NCBI GenBank assembly: GCA_965277355.1
Contig: CBDICN010000002.1
Coordinates: forward strand, 558,001 to 622,000
Direction: 5' to 3'
From: RH-AL1 sp965277355
GTDB lineage: Bacteria; Pseudomonadota; Alphaproteobacteria; Rhizobiales; Beijerinckiaceae
DNA length: 64,000 nucleotides
The position numbers were made by a program, and so were the translations under genes. This document shows, piece after piece, positions 60,483 to 64,000 of the stretch; position 1 is the first letter of the stretch; each line of letters starts with the position of its first letter. The notes beneath the pieces are model-generated. The model was not told the origin of the DNA and ran no database searches. It worked only from the letters and a program-made list of their open reading frames with translations.

Positions 60483-61331
60483 TTACGCCGCGTCGAAGTC
60501 GGTCGCCGCACCCCTCGCGCGCCACTGCTCGAACTCGGCGCGACGCGCCTCGGTGCGTTTGGCGACCTCCTCGACGCCCCAGGCGCCGAGCACGAGATGG
60601 CGCGGGGGGTTGGCCGACTGCGAGATCTCGATCATCGCCTCCGCGGCCTTGGCCGGATCGCCGGCCTGGGTGCCGCTCTTCTCCGCGGTGCCTGTCAGCC
60701 GCGCGCCGGCCGTCTCCGCATAGGCGGCGATACGGTTCGCCGTCTGCTTGAGGGAACGCCCGGCCCAGTCGGTGCGGAACGGGCCAGGCTCGACGCAGGT
60801 GATCTTGAGCCCGAGCGGCGCGACCTCGGCGGCCAGCGCGTCGGACCACCCCTCGACGGCATGTTTGGAGGCCGCGTAGTAGCCTGACCCCGGAAAGCCG
60901 ACGAGGCCGGCGACGGAGGTGATGTTGATGATGTGCCCGGCGCGCTGCTCGCGCATCATCGGCAGCACCGCGCGGGTCATCGCGAAGAGACCGAACACGT
61001 TGGCGTCGAACTGGGCGCGGATCTCGTGCTCCTCGCCTTCCTCGACGGAGGACTGGTAACCGTAGCCGGCATTGTTGACGAGCACGTCGACGCGGCCGAA
61101 CGCCGTCTTCGCCGCCGCAACCGTATCGCGAATCTGCGAGGGCTCGGTCACGTCGAGGGCGGCAGCGACCGCCCGTCCCTCGTGCTCCTTGGTGAGATCG
61201 GCAACCTTGGACCGGTCCCGCGAGGTGACGATCGCGCGCCAGCCGCGGTCGAGCACCAGCTTGGCGATCTCGCGCCCGAAGCCGGTCGAACAGCCGGTGA
61301 TGAGCCATACGGGGGTGTCTTGCTGGGCCAT
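60483..61331 (-). CDS. short-chain dehydrogenase/reductase (SDR)
   Basis: 282 residues from ATG 61331 (AAGGAG eight bases ahead). Cofactor motif TGCSTGFG (12-19), NNAGYG, catalytic Ser in NITSVAGLVG and YxxxK as YYAASKHA, then EPGPFRTDWAG. The TGCSTGFGRE form and the length point to the classical oxidoreductase subgroup often annotated as retinol/ketoacyl-type SDR; substrate unknown. Convergent with the peroxiredoxin gene. Confidence 0.92.
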   Translation of the reverse strand: MAQQDTPVWLITGCSTGFGREIAKLVLDRGWRAIVTSRDRSKVADLTKEHEGRAVAAALDVTEPSQIRDTVAAAKTAFGRVDVLVNNAGYGYQSSVEEGEEHEIRAQFDANVFGLFAMTRAVLPMMREQRAGHIINITSVAGLVGFPGSGYYAASKHAVEGWSDALAAEVAPLGLKITCVEPGPFRTDWAGRSLKQTANRIAAYAETAGARLTGTAEKSGTQAGDPAKAAEAMIEISQSANPPRHLVLGAWGVEEVAKRTEARRAEFEQWRARGAATDFDAA

Positions 61332-61570
61332 GACCCATCTCCTTCGATTGATTTCGCCGCTCGGCAACGCCGCAACCGCGCGTCGGTTTGAAAGCGGCCT
61401 ACGGCGGCTCTCATGTGCCCAGGCAAAGCCTTCGATGCGGGTGCGGTTCCCGGCCGCCTCATGCTCGTGACGCATGAAGGCGCGATCCCGGCGTGGTGAA
61501 TGGCAGCAATCTCTTAACGCTCGAACTTTACCGTCCGAGCGTGCCTGTAGCGTCAAGCGTGAAGCGTCCC

Positions 61571-64000
61571 ATGCGTTCTTCCCACAGCCGCGCCGTCCCC
61601 CTCCAGACGCGAGAGGCGCGGCTGCGGGAAGCTGGATTGTCGGGTGCGCGCGCGCTGAGCCGGCTCCTCGTCGCCCTCATCGAGAGCCTCGGCGCCCAGG
61701 ACCATCTTGGCCGGCGTGAGCGGGATTGGCCGCATGGCTCCAGGCTTACCGCCTTCGGGCCGACGCCGCTCGGACCCGAGATCGACCGTGCGATGGCAGC
61801 CTGCCGCTCGGCCTATTGCAACGATGGCAAGCCCACTGTCGCACCGCCACGGCCGCCGGCCATTGCAGGGAACCCGGCTGCCTTTGCAAACGACGCTCCG
61901 TGGCCGTCTGCGCCGGAGCAGCCAGCGCCGGCTCCCGCCGATGCGACCCCGCCATGGGCCGCAGAACACCGCGAGGTCGCACGGCAGCCGGGGCCTAGTG
62001 GGCATGCGCCGCGAGCGACGCCGCGGCCGACGGAAGCGGCACCGCTGCCGACGCGAAGTCCTCCCGACCCGCTGCTCGCGACAGCGGACATCCCCGCCTG
62101 GCAGCGTCCCTTCATCGCCGCGCCGGGCGTGCGCTACATGCGGACCCCGGATCTTCTGCTCCGCCGACGCCGCGAGGCGCAGGGAGTGCCCGAGGGAGAG
62201 GCCCCGATCGCGCCGCTCGTGGCCAAAGTTCTGAACAGCCCCGATCCCCAGGAGATCGCGGCACACGCTTTCGACACCGATGTCATGGACGAGGTTGAGC
62301 ACTTGAGTACCGAAGACCAGCTTGCCTTTGAGTCGCGCCGAGCCCTGCCGCAGCGCATGCGTATGATGAGCGGGTTCGCCGTCGAGCCGCCGCAGCCGGC
62401 GAACGACCCCGCGACCGCGCCGCAACCCGAAGCGGCGCCCAGGAAGCAGGCTTTTGCCATTCAAGTTCGGGCCAAAACCAAATCGCCGCTGTCCTCGAGC
62501 GAGACGGCGGGCTTCGAGGCGGTTGCCGCGGCGGTGCCGCTTGAACCCAAGCTGATGACGACGACGGCTCTCGTCGCGCAGACGCCGGGCGAGGCACCGA
62601 CGCTCGCGCCGCACCACGCCGCCGCCTATCGGTACCCCTCGATAGACCTGCTCGCCATGCCGCGCAAAGCCGAGGGTGCCGCGCTCACCGCCGATATGCT
62701 CGAGCAGAACGCCCGCCTACTGGAGACGACGCTTGAGGATTTCGGGATCCGCGGCGAGATCATCCACGTGCGCGCCGGGCCCGTCGTGACGCTCTACGAG
62801 CTCGAGCCGGCACCGGGCATGAAGTCCTCTCGCGTGATCGGCCTCGCCGACGATATCGCACGCTCGATGTCCGCGCTCTCCGCCCGTGTCGCCGTGGTGC
62901 CCGGCCGCAACGCCATCGGCATCGAGTTGCCGAACGAGCGTCGCGAGACCGTGTACTTCCGCGAGATGGTCGAGAGCGAGGAATTCGGCGACTCGAAGCA
63001 CAAGCTCGCGATCGCGCTCGGCAAGACCATCGGCGGCGAGCCGGTTATCGCCGAACTCGCGAAGATGCCTCACCTGCTCGTCGCCGGCACCACCGGTTCC
63101 GGCAAGTCGGTCGCCATCAACACGATGATCCTGTCGCTGCTCTACCGTTTGACGCCGGAGCAATGCCGCCTGATCATGGTCGACCCGAAGATGCTGGAAC
63201 TCTCCGTTTACGACGGCATCCCGCATCTGCTGACCCCGGTTGTCACCGACCCGAAGAAGGCGGTGGTGGCGCTGAAGTGGGCGGTGCGCGAGATGGAAGA
63301 CCGCTACAGGAAGATGTCGAAGCTGGGCGTGCGCAACATCGACGGCTTCAACGCCCGCGTGACGCAGGCTAAGGCCGCCGGCGAGACGATCATGATGCAG
63401 GTGACGACCGGCTTCGAGCGCGACACCGGGAAGCCGACGACCGAGGACCACGCGATGGACCTCACCGCGCTGCCCTACATCGTCATCATCGTCGACGAGA
63501 TGGCCGACCTGATGATGGTCGCCGGCAAGGACATCGAAGGCGCCATCCAGCGCCTGGCGCAGATGGCGCGCGCGGCCGGCATTCACCTCATCATGGCGAC
63601 GCAGCGCCCGTCGGTCGACGTCATCACCGGCACGATCAAGGCCAACTTTCCGACCCGCATCTCCTTCCAGGTCACGTCGAAGATCGACTCGCGCACCATC
63701 CTCGGCGAGCAGGGCGCCGAGCAGTTGCTCGGCCAGGGCGACATGCTGCACATGCAAGGCGGCGGCCGCATCTACCGCGTTCACGGCCCCTTCGTCTCCG
63801 ACGACGAGGTCGAGAAGGTCGTGGCGCATCTCAAGACGCAAGGGCATCCGACCTATCTCGATAGCGTCACCGACGACGTAGAGGCGGACGCCGGCGAGGA
63901 CGACGAGGATACGGGCGATGCCGCCGTCTTCGACAAGACCGCGATGGGCGGCGGCGAGGATGAGGGAAACCTCTACGAGCAGGCGGTGAAGATCGTGCTG
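61571..64000 (+). CDS. FtsK/SpoIIIE-type DNA translocase without N-terminal membrane domain (3' partial)
   Basis: The frame runs open from a TAG at 61547 to the right edge; starts are ATG 61571 or GTG 61559. At least 810 residues. Residues 1 to about 380 are Pro/Ala/Arg-rich linker with no transmembrane segment. Then the alpha domain (LLETTLEDFGIRGEIIHVRAGPVVTLYELEPA) and the beta motor: Walker A GTTGSGKS (506-513), Walker B YIVIIVDEMADLMM, IHLIMATQRPSVDVITGTIKANFP and RILG-type ILGEQGAEQLLGQGDML. The gamma domain lies beyond the window. Confidence 0.88.
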   Translation, partial: MRSSHSRAVPLQTREARLREAGLSGARALSRLLVALIESLGAQDHLGRRERDWPHGSRLTAFGPTPLGPEIDRAMAACRSAYCNDGKPTVAPPRPPAIAGNPAAFANDAPWPSAPEQPAPAPADATPPWAAEHREVARQPGPSGHAPRATPRPTEAAPLPTRSPPDPLLATADIPAWQRPFIAAPGVRYMRTPDLLLRRRREAQGVPEGEAPIAPLVAKVLNSPDPQEIAAHAFDTDVMDEVEHLSTEDQLAFESRRALPQRMRMMSGFAVEPPQPANDPATAPQPEAAPRKQAFAIQVRAKTKSPLSSSETAGFEAVAAAVPLEPKLMTTTALVAQTPGEAPTLAPHHAAAYRYPSIDLLAMPRKAEGAALTADMLEQNARLLETTLEDFGIRGEIIHVRAGPVVTLYELEPAPGMKSSRVIGLADDIARSMSALSARVAVVPGRNAIGIELPNERRETVYFREMVESEEFGDSKHKLAIALGKTIGGEPVIAELAKMPHLLVAGTTGSGKSVAINTMILSLLYRLTPEQCRLIMVDPKMLELSVYDGIPHLLTPVVTDPKKAVVALKWAVREMEDRYRKMSKLGVRNIDGFNARVTQAKAAGETIMMQVTTGFERDTGKPTTEDHAMDLTALPYIVIIVDEMADLMMVAGKDIEGAIQRLAQMARAAGIHLIMATQRPSVDVITGTIKANFPTRISFQVTSKIDSRTILGEQGAEQLLGQGDMLHMQGGGRIYRVHGPFVSDDEVEKVVAHLKTQGHPTYLDSVTDDVEADAGEDDEDTGDAAVFDKTAMGGGEDEGNLYEQAVKIVL

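Overview
The window is high-GC DNA, densely coding on both strands, with many 1-20 bp gene overlaps (ATGA, GTGA, TGATG). The gene content (UppP, BluB, PQQ synthesis with a quinoprotein-associated ABC system, a LOV histidine kinase, GMC oxidoreductase plus gluconate-dehydrogenase-subunit-3 partner, FtsK, and long GC-rich palindromic repeats between genes) points to an alphaproteobacterium of the order Hyphomicrobiales (Rhizobiales), probably a relative of Methylobacteriaceae, Beijerinckiaceae or Chelatococcaceae. The genus cannot be settled from the sequence alone. No tRNA, rRNA, IS element or CRISPR array was seen.

Layout. (1) 1-9.3 kb: 5'-truncated LuxR-type regulator, uppP, glyoxalase I, a Tat-exported subunit plus GMC oxidoreductase, bluB, a DUF427 protein, a LOV-histidine kinase-receiver hybrid and a formate/nitrite-family transporter. 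(2) 9.2-21.2 kb: a gum-like exopolysaccharide locus: two GT4 glycosyltransferases, a WecG/GumM-type transferase, a GumD-type initiating phosphotransferase, an acyltransferase, a Wzy-like polymerase, a GumC/Wzz-like co-polymerase, a Tat-exported GH10 glycanase and a two-domain beta-propeller protein. No flippase or outer-membrane export channel lies in the window. (3) 22.1-39.2 kb: pqqABCDE with two exported proteins behind pqqE, an OmpR-type two-component system in front of pqqA, four small exported proteins, an ABC-2 exporter, a YVTN beta-propeller and an ABC-type binding protein. This is the accessory set known from PQQ-dependent alcohol oxidation, but no quinoprotein dehydrogenase is in the window. 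The set is split by about 2-4 kb of unrelated DNA holding an MBL hydrolase, a palindromic repeat, an AT-richer PD-(D/E)XK-like gene and two micro-membrane proteins. (4) 39.3-47.5 kb: glycogen metabolism (pgm, glgC, glgA), interrupted by an acyl carrier protein/TPR gene pair and by a MntA/HepT toxin-antitoxin pair with an XRE regulator. (5) 47.9-59.9 kb: a complete one-strand type II secretion operon, gspD-gspO-gspF-G-H-I-J-K-E-L-M-C. (6) 59.9-64 kb: peroxiredoxin, SDR oxidoreductase and a 3'-truncated ftsK-like translocase.

Working together: the pqq operon makes the cofactor for periplasmic quinoproteins, and the neighbouring two-component system, whose pqqA-proximal DNA carries an 11-bp-spaced direct repeat, is the natural candidate regulator. 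The ABC/propeller/binding-protein set and the unnamed small Cys-containing exported proteins are the most likely place for undescribed biology. Pgm and GlgC supply glucose-1-phosphate and ADP-glucose, which links the glycogen genes to sugar-nucleotide supply for the EPS locus. The type II system would export folded periplasmic proteins, possibly including Tat substrates such as the GH10 enzyme; that last link is inference.
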